Assembly (NCBI GenBank): GCA_040217155.1
Contig: JAVJNS010000007.1
Span: 146,282 to 210,281, forward strand
Reading direction: 5' to 3'
Source of the DNA: Pelagibius sp040217155
Lineage (GTDB): Bacteria > Pseudomonadota > Alphaproteobacteria > Kiloniellales > Kiloniellaceae
DNA: 64,000 bases
Shown: in pieces, positions 27,042-36,076 of the stretch
Layout of the letters: each line of letters opens with the position of its first letter
How positions within the stretch are numbered: the first letter of the stretch is position 1
Position numbers and translations under genes: made by a program
The notes under the pieces: model-generated
Database searches by the model: none
Told to the model about the DNA's origin: nothing
What the model saw: the letters and a program-made list of their open reading frames with translations, nothing else

Positions 27042-28007
27042 ATGATCGAGATTGCCAAGCTTGAAGCCACTGCCCTGGCGCTGACCGAGAAGGCCGCGAT
27101 CGAGATTCCAGATGACTACCTGACCGGTCTGAAAGCCGTCGCCGAGGCCGAGGACGGCGATCTGTCGTCCTTTGTTTTGCAGGCGATGCTGGAAAACTAT
27201 GAAGTCGCCAAGGAAGACCGGCGCGCCATGTGCGCGGATACCGGCCTGCCGCGATGGTTCGTCAAGTTCGGCAACGAGTCCAGGATCGAGGGTGGACCGG
27301 TGGCCCTGGAAGCCGCGCTGCGCCGGGCGACTGCGGTCTCGACCCGCGAACTGCCTCTACGGCCCAACCGGGTCCATCCGCTGTGGCGAACCGATCACAA
27401 CAACAATGTCGGCATCAATGCGCCGGAAATCGAATACAGCTTCGAGCCGGACGGCGCCTGGATCGACATCACGACGGTTCACAAGGGTGGCCTGTTCGGC
27501 ACCGACTATCGCATGCTTTTTCCCGGCGACGGAATCGAAGGCATCCGGCGCTTCTATCTCGATACTTTGGTCGCTTTCGGAAAGCGCGGACTCGCGTGCC
27601 AGCCGGCGATCATGGGCATCGGTCTCGGCGGCTCCAAAGACATAACGATGACGCTCGGCAAGCAGGCGGCCTGCCTGCGCACCGTTGGCGACCGCAATCC
27701 CGATCCGAAGATCGCGGCGCTTGAGAAGGAGTTCGTCGAACTCGGCAATTCCATCGGCATGGGCGCCATGGGCTTCGTCGGCAAGTCGATGGTGGTCGAT
27801 TGCCATATCGAGGTCGGCTACACCCATACCGGCGGCATGCCGATGAGCGTGCATGCCTTCTGTCTTTCCTCCCGGCGGGCGACGGCAAGGCTTCATCCGG
27901 ACGGCCGGGTCGACTACCGCACCGACCCACTCTGGTTCACGCCCTACACGCGAAGGGAGACGGTCGAATGGCCGCAGCAAAGGAAAAGCTCAGAAAAGTC
28001 CGCCTAG
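27042..28007 (+). CDS. Class I fumarase / L(+)-tartrate dehydratase, alpha subunit
   Basis: A 321-residue Fe-S hydro-lyase alpha subunit (FumA N-terminal/TtdA type). Cluster cysteines are in RRAMCADTGLPRWFV, LGKQAACLRTV and MVVDCHIEVGYTHTGGMP, and GIGLGGSKDITM is the family's loop. With the beta subunit it would add or remove water from fumarate/malate or tartrate/oxaloacetate; split-gene class I fumarases and TtdAB cannot be told apart from sequence here. RBS CAGGAGAG. The beta gene starts 40 bp before its stop. Confidence 0.88.
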   Translation: MIEIAKLEATALALTEKAAIEIPDDYLTGLKAVAEAEDGDLSSFVLQAMLENYEVAKEDRRAMCADTGLPRWFVKFGNESRIEGGPVALEAALRRATAVSTRELPLRPNRVHPLWRTDHNNNVGINAPEIEYSFEPDGAWIDITTVHKGGLFGTDYRMLFPGDGIEGIRRFYLDTLVAFGKRGLACQPAIMGIGLGGSKDITMTLGKQAACLRTVGDRNPDPKIAALEKEFVELGNSIGMGAMGFVGKSMVVDCHIEVGYTHTGGMPMSVHAFCLSSRRATARLHPDGRVDYRTDPLWFTPYTRRETVEWPQQRKSSEKSA

Positions 28008-28648
28008 GGACGAAACCGAGCCTGGAGGAACTACGCGGCCTGCAGTTGGGAGACGTGGTTTATCTCGATGGCATCGTCTATACGGCCCGCGAGGGTGTCT
28101 ATAAGAAGGTGATCGAAGACGGTCAGGAACCGCCCGTTCCCCTGGCTGATCTGAGTGGGGTCAATTTTCACTGCTCGCCGGCGGCCAGCATCGACGCAGA
28201 AGGCAATCCCAAACTGACCGCGGTGACGGCCACCGCGTCGTTCCGCTTCTCCAAGTGGCTCGAGCAATGGTTTTCGCACTCCGGCGCGAAGATCATCATC
28301 GGCAAGGGCGGCATGTCGGAGAAAGACTACAAGCGCTATTTCGTGCCCAACGGGGCAGTCTACCTGACGACCGTCGGCTACGGCACAGGCGCACTGCTGG
28401 GGCGCGGCGTCAAGCGGATAAGGGCCGTTCACTGGCACCAGGAACTCGGCATCGCCCAGGCCATGTGGATCCTCGAGGTGGAGGACTTCGGGCCCTTCAT
28501 CGTCGCCAGCGACCTCGACGGCAACAGCCTCTTCGATCGCGAGAACGCCAAGATCGCCGCGAATCTCCCGGCTGCCTATGCGGGCACACGGCCGGCCATC
28601 ATGCAGCGTTACGGTGAGACGGACGACCGTTCCGACGAGGTGATTTGA
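27968..28648 (+). CDS. Class I fumarase / L(+)-tartrate dehydratase, beta subunit
   Basis: A 226-residue beta subunit (fumarase C-terminal domain/TtdB). It starts 40 bp inside the alpha gene. Recognisable parts are LQLGDVVYLDGIVYTARE, AKIIIGKGGMSE and FGPFIVASDLDGNSLFDREN. Completes the enzyme described for the alpha subunit. Length is slightly greater than E. coli TtdB. Confidence 0.88.
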   Translation: MAAAKEKLRKVRLGTKPSLEELRGLQLGDVVYLDGIVYTAREGVYKKVIEDGQEPPVPLADLSGVNFHCSPAASIDAEGNPKLTAVTATASFRFSKWLEQWFSHSGAKIIIGKGGMSEKDYKRYFVPNGAVYLTTVGYGTGALLGRGVKRIRAVHWHQELGIAQAMWILEVEDFGPFIVASDLDGNSLFDRENAKIAANLPAAYAGTRPAIMQRYGETDDRSDEVI

Positions 28649-28763
28649 CCCGCGGTCCAGCACCCGTCTGGAACGGCGCTGCCGTCCGCGCTAGACTGCG
28701 CTCAAGCAAGCAACGACTACACCGCTCACTTTCGAGAACCGGAGGGCCGGGAGGAGATCCGCC

Positions 28764-29255
28764 ATGATCAAGGGGTTGCACCATAGCGCTTATCGCTGCC
28801 GCGATTCAGAGGAAACCCGTGCATTCTATGAGGATTTCCTCGGCCTTCCGCTGGCCAAGTCATTGGAGATCGGAAGCACCAAGACGGGCCGTGAGACCCG
28901 GGCGCTGCATACGTTCTACCGCCTGGACGACGGCTCCTACCTCGCGTTTTTCGACGTCCCCGGACAGGCTTTCGCGTTCAAGATACAGCACGACTATGAT
29001 CTGCACATCGCCCTGGAAGTGTCGCCCGAAGTTCAACAGAAGATGCTGGCCAAGGGCAAAGCCCTGGGCATGGAAACGCGCGGTCCGGCCGAACATGGCT
29101 TCATCGACTCGATCTACTTCCGCGACCCCAACGGCTATGTCGTTGAACTCGCCGCCAAGCGTCCGGGACACGACGCCAAGATGGATCCGGCGCAAAACGG
29201 CGCCCGCGCGCAGCTCGACGCCTGGCAAGCGGCCAAAACCAGGGCCGCGGAGTAG
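28764..29255 (+). CDS. VOC-superfamily (glyoxalase/dioxygenase fold) protein
   Basis: A 163-residue metal-dependent VOC protein. The first beta-alpha-beta module starts IKGLHHSAYRCRDSEETRAF and the second carries DLHIALEVSP and SIYFRDPNGYVVELAA, giving the His and Glu metal ligands. Could be a lyase, isomerase or dioxygenase; substrate unknown. Strong RBS (GGGAGGAG). It follows the dehydratase operon after 115 bp. Confidence 0.83.
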   Translation: MIKGLHHSAYRCRDSEETRAFYEDFLGLPLAKSLEIGSTKTGRETRALHTFYRLDDGSYLAFFDVPGQAFAFKIQHDYDLHIALEVSPEVQQKMLAKGKALGMETRGPAEHGFIDSIYFRDPNGYVVELAAKRPGHDAKMDPAQNGARAQLDAWQAAKTRAAE

Positions 29256-29355
29256 CCGGCGAAAATACCCGGACTGTGCGATTGGCCACAGCAGGGCGCG
29301 AGCGTCCGGTGCAGGCTGAGCTTCTCCCGAACGAAACCCGCGGTGGAGCGATTTC

Positions 29356-30054
29356 ATGGCCGACAGCGACAGAAGCTATGCGCTTGGTCAACTCGTGCTC
29401 GACTACATCAAGGCCTTCATGTGGCCGATGGTGGCGATTGTCGTCGTGGTGATCTATCAGGATGACGTCCGCAAAATCCTAAGCGAACGGGAGGTCGATA
29501 TCTTCGGCCTGCGCATCGGCGAGAAGGTCGAACAGATCGAGTCTCAAGCCATGGCGGAGATCGAGGACATCCGCCTGCTGCTGGACGCGCAAAAACAGGC
29601 GGAGAACGCCGGCGAGACTGCGCCGCAACTCAGCGACGACATCGACACCAAGCTCGCCAGCCTGGAGCGCAACCTGTCTCGTGAGATCGCGCAGGTGCAG
29701 GATGTGCAGCAGTCCGTTCAGACGGCGCCACCGAGTGAGCGCACTGCCGCGGTGGACGCGGCCAGCAGCCGCGCGGCCCGGGCCGCCACCGCCGAGCGGC
29801 GCGGCTTCGAGGCGTTGATCGACCGCAATGTCGACGAAGCGATCGCCGCCTTCGCGGAGGCCCGCCGTATCTGGCCGGAGTACCACAATGTCGCCGAGAT
29901 TGGCCGAACTCTCAGCAAGCGAAAGGACGAGCTCGCCGACCGCTCCAGCGCCGCCTGGCCACAGCTTTACCGGGACACTTTGGCGCGTTATTCCTGGGGC
30001 CTGCCCGGCGATCTGCGAGATGCCATCCGCCGCGAAGCGGCGCAAGCCTATTGA
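29356..30054 (+). CDS. Membrane-anchored coiled-coil protein of unknown function
   Basis: A 232-residue protein with one membrane helix (residues about 17-35), a Glu/Gln/Ala-rich coiled-coil region (55-150) and a C-terminal helical part containing a repeat-like ALIDRNVDEAIAAFAEARRI, resembling a single TPR. RBS GGTGGAGCG. No family recognised. The topology suggests a cytoplasmic helical domain tethered to the inner membrane. Confidence 0.72.
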   Translation: MADSDRSYALGQLVLDYIKAFMWPMVAIVVVVIYQDDVRKILSEREVDIFGLRIGEKVEQIESQAMAEIEDIRLLLDAQKQAENAGETAPQLSDDIDTKLASLERNLSREIAQVQDVQQSVQTAPPSERTAAVDAASSRAARAATAERRGFEALIDRNVDEAIAAFAEARRIWPEYHNVAEIGRTLSKRKDELADRSSAAWPQLYRDTLARYSWGLPGDLRDAIRREAAQAY

Positions 30055-30078
30055 GCCGCCGCCGGCACGCTCTGGGAC

Positions 30079-30639
30079 TCAGACCATGGCACCGGTAAGA
30101 CGGCCGAATGTCTCGAAGCGCCCTAGATTGTCTTCCAGGCTGTAGGGGGACTCGCAGAGCGTCTCGGCATCCCACTGGCTGCGCGGCTGAGAATAGAAAT
30201 TGCCACCGTAGACGTGTATGGCCCCGGTGAAGCGGGAAATCGGATTGGTGACCGAGTGGATGATGTCGCGCCCGAGAGGCGCCACGTCCTTCACGCAAAG
30301 CGCCTTGGCGCCGGCAGCCTCGACCCTGCCGTCTTCCCGGTCCGCGATACGCCGCCAGAAGACATTGTCCTCGCGCCCCGAATAAACACCGATGACCGCC
30401 CACATTTCGTGGTTGTGCGGCATGACAGTCATCCAGGGCGCCCAGACTACATTTGCAATGGTCACCTCGTCGTCGGCGTAGAGCTTCTGTACGCCACTCT
30501 TGCATGGCTCGCCCAGCGCCTCGATAACGGCGGCAGGATGGTCCAGCGCCCGCGCCACGACTTCGCGCGCGGCCTTGTGCGTAGCGTCGTCTCGGGCCGC
30601 GGCACGGCAATCCTCGATGAAGCGATCGAGATCAAACAT
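30079..30639 (-). CDS. Cupin-fold, cysteine-dioxygenase-like protein
   Basis: A 186-residue double-stranded beta-helix protein. The metal-site histidines are in MTVMPHNHEMWAVIGVY and RDIIHSVTNP, the arrangement seen in predicted cysteine dioxygenase-type enzymes. It would use non-haem iron; the thiol substrate is unproven. RBS AAGAGGGG. Its 5' side abuts the inverted-repeat element at 30682-30978, so that element may influence its promoter. Confidence 0.78.
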   Translation of the reverse strand: MFDLDRFIEDCRAAARDDATHKAAREVVARALDHPAAVIEALGEPCKSGVQKLYADDEVTIANVVWAPWMTVMPHNHEMWAVIGVYSGREDNVFWRRIADREDGRVEAAGAKALCVKDVAPLGRDIIHSVTNPISRFTGAIHVYGGNFYSQPRSQWDAETLCESPYSLEDNLGRFETFGRLTGAMV

Positions 30640-30681
30640 GATTTCCCCTCTTAGGATATACGTCGCGACGATGGCCCATCC

Positions 30682-30978
30682 TAAAGCGCTTTGCGCCCAA
30701 TTTGAATCAATTCTGTTTTCGAGCGGTGCGGCGATCCGTCAGGAGGCAGGCGCCCCCTGAAGTTCCCCGGGCGATGCGGCGCATCGGGCGAGCCTGCCGA
30801 CGCCGCGGGCGCCCGCCTCTCGGAAACCCGCCAGGGCCTTTGGGGCCCGGGCGGCTTTGCGCCAGTACCGGCGGGCTTTGGCTTGACCATAGCGCCGCTA
30901 TGCCCGGCGCCAAATCCTCTTGGTCCTGACACAAATCCGCTCCGGCAGAATGGTTCAAATTGGGCGCAAAGTGCTTTA
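30682..30978. repeat. 297-bp element bounded by ~32-bp terminal inverted repeats
   Basis: The left arm 30683-30715 and right arm 30946-30977 are inverted copies of a sequence beginning AAAGCRCTTTGCGCCCAATT, matching at about 30 of 33 positions. A TA dinucleotide flanks each end. The interior is GC-rich, has palindromic patches (GGGCC-type) and no credible gene. The layout fits a miniature inverted-repeat element (MITE), possibly with TA target duplication, but a long hairpin-forming regulatory element is also possible. No transposase is linked. Confidence 0.6.
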
Positions 30979-31021
30979 ACCCCAGGCGCAGGCGGAATGC
31001 CACCGGGCATCGGAACGGGCA

Positions 31022-32113
31022 TTAACCGCGCAGTCCCGCGGCGCGCGAAAGTAGCGGCCTTTGCAGCGCCGGCAGGTGGCCGACGGCGCCAATGACCAGG
31101 TTGCGCAGCCCAACGGCCACCGGATTGCTTGTCTGAACCGCCGCAAGGACGCGCTCGCTCAATCCGATCCAGCGGGTACCAACCGGATGGCGCGCCGCGC
31201 TGTAGCCGTCGAGCCGGCCCTCGACGAGAAGACGGGCGAAGGTCGCGGCGTCCTCAATGCCCAGATTCATGCCGCGCCCGCCGACCGGCGAGTGGACATG
31301 GGCCGCGTCGCCACCGAGAAATACCGCGCCCGACCGATAGTCCGCGACCTGCCGCACGGGGATATGAAAGGTGTCGCGGCGCAGCAGCCGAGAGACGCGG
31401 TGGCCGCCGGGGATCCGCGCCAGAGCGTCCTCGGTGTTCGATACCGCGCGGAAACGGTGCTCGCCGATCGGAATGATAAATCCGACATGGCCGCCGCGAT
31501 GCAGGAACAGATGGGCCGCGGGCGATGCATAGGCCCAACCATCGAGTTCCGCATCGGCGATGCTCCACCGCCGCGCATGGGTGAAACCGTCAAAAGTGAG
31601 GCCCACCGCCTCACGCACGGCGCTGCGCGCACCGTCCGCACCGTATACGATGTCGAAACGGGCCTCCTCGCGGCCGCCCAGTCCTTCCAGCACGACTTCG
31701 GCACTTGCGCCGGCCTGGCGGAGATCGACGAAAGCGGTGCGCCGCTCGACCGTCACACCCAGGCCAGAGAGCGTCTGCGCCAGGATGGCTTCCGTTTCGC
31801 TCTGCGGCAATGCCAGTAGAAAATTGAAACGGTGCGGCACAACCGCGAAGCGGACTGTCCCCAGTTCCCGGCCTTCGTAATGGATATGGCCGTAGCGAAT
31901 TTCGATGCCCTGGTCCAAAAGCTGCGCCGTAGCGCCGCTGGGCTCCAGCAGATCCAGACTGCGCGGGTTGATGCCCACCGCCTTGCTGAGCGGCGTCGGC
32001 GCTTCATTGCGATCGACGATGCGCACGGCGATGCCGCGCCGCGCCAGTTCAACCGCCGCGGTCAGGCCGGTTGGGCCGGCGCCAACGACCAGCACCAAGG
32101 GGTGATCTGCCAT
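31022..32113 (-). CDS. FAD-dependent aromatic-type monooxygenase
   Basis: A 363-residue class A flavin monooxygenase (PHBH/UbiH-like FAD_binding_3). It has VLVVGAGPTGLTAAVELARR, a DG motif in DIVYGADGARSAVREAVG and the GD motif in VFLGGDAAHVHSPVGGRGMN. Would hydroxylate an aromatic or related substrate with NAD(P)H and O2. It is shorter than three-domain phenol hydroxylases. The start at 32113 is fixed by AGGAGGG immediately upstream. Confidence 0.87.
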   Translation of the reverse strand: MADHPLVLVVGAGPTGLTAAVELARRGIAVRIVDRNEAPTPLSKAVGINPRSLDLLEPSGATAQLLDQGIEIRYGHIHYEGRELGTVRFAVVPHRFNFLLALPQSETEAILAQTLSGLGVTVERRTAFVDLRQAGASAEVVLEGLGGREEARFDIVYGADGARSAVREAVGLTFDGFTHARRWSIADAELDGWAYASPAAHLFLHRGGHVGFIIPIGEHRFRAVSNTEDALARIPGGHRVSRLLRRDTFHIPVRQVADYRSGAVFLGGDAAHVHSPVGGRGMNLGIEDAATFARLLVEGRLDGYSAARHPVGTRWIGLSERVLAAVQTSNPVAVGLRNLVIGAVGHLPALQRPLLSRAAGLRG

Positions 32114-32272
32114 GCACCCTCCTGTTCGTCGCACGCAAAGATGTACGTAGAACAGTGAAGGGTTTCTACAAGAAAACGCGCCTTGCCCGTCTTGTCAGCC
32201 GGGAATTTGGCTTGAACTCTTCGCGTGCCTAAGGTGTTCTGTGAAATTACTTTAGATTGAGGAACGATTTCC

Positions 32273-32818
32273 ATGTTTTCCCCCGTCAAACTGAGCCCGC
32301 GGCCCAAATTCCTGTTGGCCGCGCTGAGCCTCTCGGCACTCTTTGGGCTGACGGCCTGTGCGTCTTCGGATGTCTCGAGCATCAAGTCTGCCAGCCAGGA
32401 CGCTATCCAAAGCATTCGTGTCTCGGAAGTTCGTGTCACCCTCGACACACCGAAGCCGAACCCTACGCTGCAAGCGGCCCTGCAGGAGGAACTGGAGAAG
32501 TCGATGCCGCTTTGCGCCACGGGCGACGTGGATCACCGTCTCGACGTGATCGTTACCGACTTCGAGGATCAGGACGTCGGCAAGGCGATTTTCCTGGGCG
32601 ACGAGATCGAGCTGGAAGGCCGGGCTGAATTCACCCACTTGTCGACCGGCCTGCAAACCGGCGCCTACTTCGTGGAAAACTCCTTCGCCTGGGGCGGTTT
32701 CATCGGCGCCGCCATGATGTCTGACGCCGAGATTTCGCTCAGCGAAGGATTCGCTGAGCAGATCTGCAAGGAGGTCTTCAAGAAGAACCTGGAGGAACTG
32801 CGCAAGAACAAAGGCTAG
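32273..32818 (+). CDS. Putative lipoprotein of unknown function
   Basis: A 181-residue lipoprotein. After a basic start and hydrophobic segment the lipobox LTACASS puts Cys at about residue 29. The mature protein is acidic with a single further Cys pair (PLCATG and EQICKEV). RBS TGAGGAACG. No family recognised with confidence; DUF4410-like in size and pattern. Envelope location is the only supported statement. Confidence 0.75.
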   Translation: MFSPVKLSPRPKFLLAALSLSALFGLTACASSDVSSIKSASQDAIQSIRVSEVRVTLDTPKPNPTLQAALQEELEKSMPLCATGDVDHRLDVIVTDFEDQDVGKAIFLGDEIELEGRAEFTHLSTGLQTGAYFVENSFAWGGFIGAAMMSDAEISLSEGFAEQICKEVFKKNLEELRKNKG

Positions 32819-32989
32819 ATAGAAAAGAGCCGCTCGTTCTCAGGCGCTCAAGCCACCGTCACTGTTGCTTTGCGCAGTTGGTCATTGAAGAAGCAACATC
32901 CGGACCACAGGTTGCTGCGCCCACCCGCCTCTGTCAGGCTTGCCGCGGACGCACACTTCGTGCCGACGGACAGCCTGAAGGAGGTCACT

Positions 32990-33748
32990 ATGCCGCTCAA
33001 CGCCCAGCAGACACGACTCTGCGATGAGAATTCCACCGACTTCACCGACCTCCGTGCCGTGCTCTTCAACTGCACTCTGAAGAAACAGGCAGGAGAGTCG
33101 CATACCCGCTTGCTGCTCTCGGTGGCCGAGGAGATCATGCGCCATAATGGCGTGACCCTAGATCACATTCACCTGGCCTCGCACCAGGTGCCCTACGGCG
33201 TCTATCCGGACATGACCGAGCACGGCTGGGAGCGCGACGACTGGCCGCAGCTGTGGGAAAAAGTGAAGGCTGCCGACATCCTCATCGTCGGCACGCCGAT
33301 CTGGCTGGGCGAAGAAAGTTCGGTCTGCCGCATCTTGATCGAGCGTCTCTATGGCATGTCCGGCCTGCTGAATGACAAGGGTCAGAGCCTGTTCTACGGC
33401 AAGACCGGCGGCGCTGTGATCACCGGCAACGAGGACGGCGTGAAGCACTGCGCCATGACCATCCTCTATGCCCTGCAGCACCTGGGCTACACCATCCCGC
33501 CGCAGGCCGACTGCGGGTGGATCGGCGAGGCCGGACCCGGCCCCTCCTACGGCGACGACGTGGAGGGCGGGCCGGCCGGCTTCGACAACGACTTCACCCA
33601 GCGCAACACCACCATCATGACCTGGAACCTGCTGCACCTGGCGCGCCTGCTGAAGGACGCCGGCGGCATCCCCAACCACGGCAACGACCGCGAGGCCTGG
33701 AAAGCCGGCTGCCGCTTCGACTACGAAAACCCGGAGCACCGCGCCTGA
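32990..33748 (+). CDS. Flavodoxin-like NAD(P)H-dependent FMN reductase family protein
   Basis: A 252-residue flavodoxin-fold oxidoreductase. The phosphate loop region is VLFNCTLKKQAGESHTR, and ILIVGTPIWLGEESSVCR and GGAVITGNEDGVKHC form the flavin site, the pattern of NADPH-dependent FMN reductases. The ATG at 32990 has an ideal ribosome site (GAAGGAGGTCACT), which decides the start over a track start 120 bp upstream. Convergent with xsc, separated by a bidirectional terminator. Confidence 0.85.
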   Translation: MPLNAQQTRLCDENSTDFTDLRAVLFNCTLKKQAGESHTRLLLSVAEEIMRHNGVTLDHIHLASHQVPYGVYPDMTEHGWERDDWPQLWEKVKAADILIVGTPIWLGEESSVCRILIERLYGMSGLLNDKGQSLFYGKTGGAVITGNEDGVKHCAMTILYALQHLGYTIPPQADCGWIGEAGPGPSYGDDVEGGPAGFDNDFTQRNTTIMTWNLLHLARLLKDAGGIPNHGNDREAWKAGCRFDYENPEHRA

Positions 33749-33894
33749 GTGGCGAATGAGCGGGAATCGGTCACCGAAGGCGCACGCCTTGGCGTTCCAG
33801 TTCGGGCAGCACCGCCACGATATCGACTTCGGGGAGAAGGAGGCATATTCCTTTCACGCGATAGAAGAGGAAAACCTGAGCCTGCCGGAGGCCA

Positions 33895-33944
33895 ACCGAA
33901 AAAAGCAAGTCCCCGGCGCGCGAGCGCCGGGGCCTCATCGTTTT
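33895..33944. terminator. Bidirectional intrinsic terminator
   Basis: A 9-bp stem CCCCGGCGC/GCGCCGGGG (33911-33919, 33924-33932) has TTTT downstream on the plus strand (33941) and an A-run AAAAAAGCAAG upstream, which is a U-run for minus-strand transcripts. It sits between the convergent flavoprotein and xsc genes. Confidence 0.75.
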
Positions 33945-33969
33945 ACGCAGCGAAAGCGGCCTTGCTGTG

Positions 33970-35748
33970 TCAGGCGGCGCCCTGCTGCGGGCGCATGTCC
34001 TTGGGGTCGATGCCGGCGACCGCGACCGGCTTCTTCATGGCGTCGCGGCGGAACGGCTCACCGAGTTCCTGATTGAGGATCACCTCGATGAAGGTGGTGA
34101 CGCCGTCGTCCTGCGCCTTGCAGGCGGCGGCCAGCGCCTCGGTCAGCTGCTTCTGGGTGGTGACAGCGACGCCCTTCAGGCCGCAGCCCTCAGCCACCTT
34201 GGCATAACTCATGTGCGGATCGAGCTCGGTGCCGACGAAGTTGTCGTCGTACCACAGCGTGGTGTTGCGCTTTTCCGCCCCCCACTGGTAGTTGCGGAAG
34301 ATCACCATGGTGACCGCCGGCCATTCCTCGCGGCCGATCGACGACATCTCGTTCATGGAGATGCCGAAGGCGCCGTCGCCGGCGAAACCGACCACCGGCA
34401 CGTCAGGGCAGCCGATCTTGGCGCCGACGATCGAGGGGAAGCCGTAGCCGCAGGGGCCGAAGAGGCCCGGCGCCAGGTACTTGCGGCCCTGCTCGAAAGT
34501 CGGATAGGCGTTGCCGATTGCGCAGTTGTTGCCAATGTCCGAGGAAATGATCGCGTCCTTGGGCAGGCCCGCCTGGATCGCCCGCCAGGCCTGGCGCGGC
34601 GACATGCGCTCGGCATCGCGGTCCCGCGCGCGCTGGTTCCAGGTGGTGCCGGGATCGTCGTCCTCGTGATCCATGGAGGACAGCGCCTGCAGCCAGGCCG
34701 ACTTGGTCTGATGGATCAGCGCCCGGCGCTCGTCGCGGCCGGCATTGCCCGCCTCGGGACTGAGCTGTTCGAGGATCTGCTCGGCCACCAGCCTGGCGTC
34801 GCCCTGGATGCCGACGGCAACCTTCTTGGTCAGGCCGATGCGGTCGGAATTGATGTCGACCTGGATGATCGCCGCCTGTTTCGGCCAGTAGTCGATGCCG
34901 TAGCCGGGCAGCGTCGAGAAGGGATTGAGACGCGTGCCCAGCGCCAGCACCACGTCGGCCTTGGCGATCAGTTCCATGGCCGCCTTGGAGCCGTTGTAGC
35001 CGAGCGGGCCGGCGAACAGGGGATGCGAGCCGGGGAAGGCGTCGTTGTGCTGATAGCCGCAGCAGACCGGCGCGTCGAGGCGCTCGGCCAGGGCCCTGGA
35101 TGCGGGGATCGCGCCGCCGATAACCACGCCGGCGCCGTTGAGGATGACCGGGAACTTCGCCTTGGAGAGCAAGGCGGCCGCCTCGGCGATGGCACGCCTG
35201 CCGCCGGACGGGCGCTCCAGGCGCACGATCTGCGGCAGCTCGATGTCGATCACCTGGGTCCAATAGTCGCGCGGCACGTTGATCTGCGCCGGCCCGGAGC
35301 CACGCCAGGCCTTTTCAATCACCCGGTTCAGCACCTCGGCGACGCGCGAGGGGTCGCGCACCTCCTCCTGGTAACACACCATCTCGCGGAACATCGGCAT
35401 CTGGTCGACTTCCTGGAAGCCGCCCTGGCCGATGGTCTTGTTGGCCGCCTGGGGTGTCACCAGCAGCATCGGCGTGTGGTTCCAGTAAGCCGTCTTGATC
35501 GCCGTCACAAAGCCGGTGACGCCGGGCCCGTTCTGGGCGATGGCCATGGCCATCTTGCCGGTCGCGCGAGTGTAGCCGTCGCAGATCAGGCCGCCGTTGG
35601 TTTCGTGGGCGACATCCCAGAATGTGATGCCGGCCCTGGGAAAGAGATCGGAAATCGGCATGAAGGCCGAGCCGATGATCCCGAAGCCATGCTCGATGCC
35701 GTGCATCTGCAGAACCTTCACGAAGGCTTCCTCGGTGGTCATTTTCAT
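33970..35748 (-). CDS. xsc: Sulfoacetaldehyde acetyltransferase
   Basis: A 592-residue thiamine-diphosphate enzyme converting sulfoacetaldehyde plus phosphate to acetyl phosphate and sulfite, the key step of taurine and isethionate degradation. The N-terminus MTTEEAFVKVLQMHGIEHGF and GIIGSAFMPISDLFPRAG are characteristic of Xsc, and the C-terminal ThDP motif is GFAGDGAFGISMNEM...NYQWGAEKRN. Length matches the family. Start at 35748 from family alignment. No taurine transaminase/dehydrogenase, phosphotransacetylase or transporter is adjacent, which is unusual. A promoter is proposed at 35859-35887. Confidence 0.92.
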   Translation of the reverse strand: MKMTTEEAFVKVLQMHGIEHGFGIIGSAFMPISDLFPRAGITFWDVAHETNGGLICDGYTRATGKMAMAIAQNGPGVTGFVTAIKTAYWNHTPMLLVTPQAANKTIGQGGFQEVDQMPMFREMVCYQEEVRDPSRVAEVLNRVIEKAWRGSGPAQINVPRDYWTQVIDIELPQIVRLERPSGGRRAIAEAAALLSKAKFPVILNGAGVVIGGAIPASRALAERLDAPVCCGYQHNDAFPGSHPLFAGPLGYNGSKAAMELIAKADVVLALGTRLNPFSTLPGYGIDYWPKQAAIIQVDINSDRIGLTKKVAVGIQGDARLVAEQILEQLSPEAGNAGRDERRALIHQTKSAWLQALSSMDHEDDDPGTTWNQRARDRDAERMSPRQAWRAIQAGLPKDAIISSDIGNNCAIGNAYPTFEQGRKYLAPGLFGPCGYGFPSIVGAKIGCPDVPVVGFAGDGAFGISMNEMSSIGREEWPAVTMVIFRNYQWGAEKRNTTLWYDDNFVGTELDPHMSYAKVAEGCGLKGVAVTTQKQLTEALAAACKAQDDGVTTFIEVILNQELGEPFRRDAMKKPVAVAGIDPKDMRPQQGAA

Positions 35749-35858
35749 CGCATGAGATCCCTTTTCCTTGGTAACGTCCCGCCAGTCGCCCGGGGCGCCG
35801 CCCATACCGCCGCCCCGCCGGTCATGGCGGGAGCGGGCCGCTTGTCATAGCCATCCTT

Positions 35859-35887
35859 TGTATAGAACAGCGGCGGGCCGGCCCCAA
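35859..35887 (-). promoter_or_regulatory. Predicted promoter for xsc
   Basis: Read on the minus strand: TTGGGG, 17-base spacer, TATACA. This lies about 110 bp before the xsc start. The -35 box and surroundings closely resemble the promoter proposed at 36912-36940, which supports a shared sigma-70 type signal in this organism. Confidence 0.5.
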
Positions 35888-36076
35888 AGAGCCAGATGAA
35901 GCAGCCCTATGGAGCCAGCCGCGGCGCCGGCCCCAGGAAGAGCGCCTTCGCTGAGCCAGGGGCCTTCCGGACGCCACTGACCCGGCGCGTCCCGGGGTTT
36001 GGCGACGGCGGCGGGAGGAAGACTCGCCCCCGCTACGCATATGGTGCCCGGGCTATGCTTGGGGCCGCCGGTTGGG

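Noticed and set aside
30681..31022. 113-codon minus-strand frame over the inverted-repeat element
   Set aside because: Pro/Gly/Arg-rich, spans both arms of the repeat and has no ribosome site.
33967..35850. 627-codon frame opposite xsc
   Set aside because: Exact antisense overlap with a full-length Xsc; composition is typical of a shadow frame.
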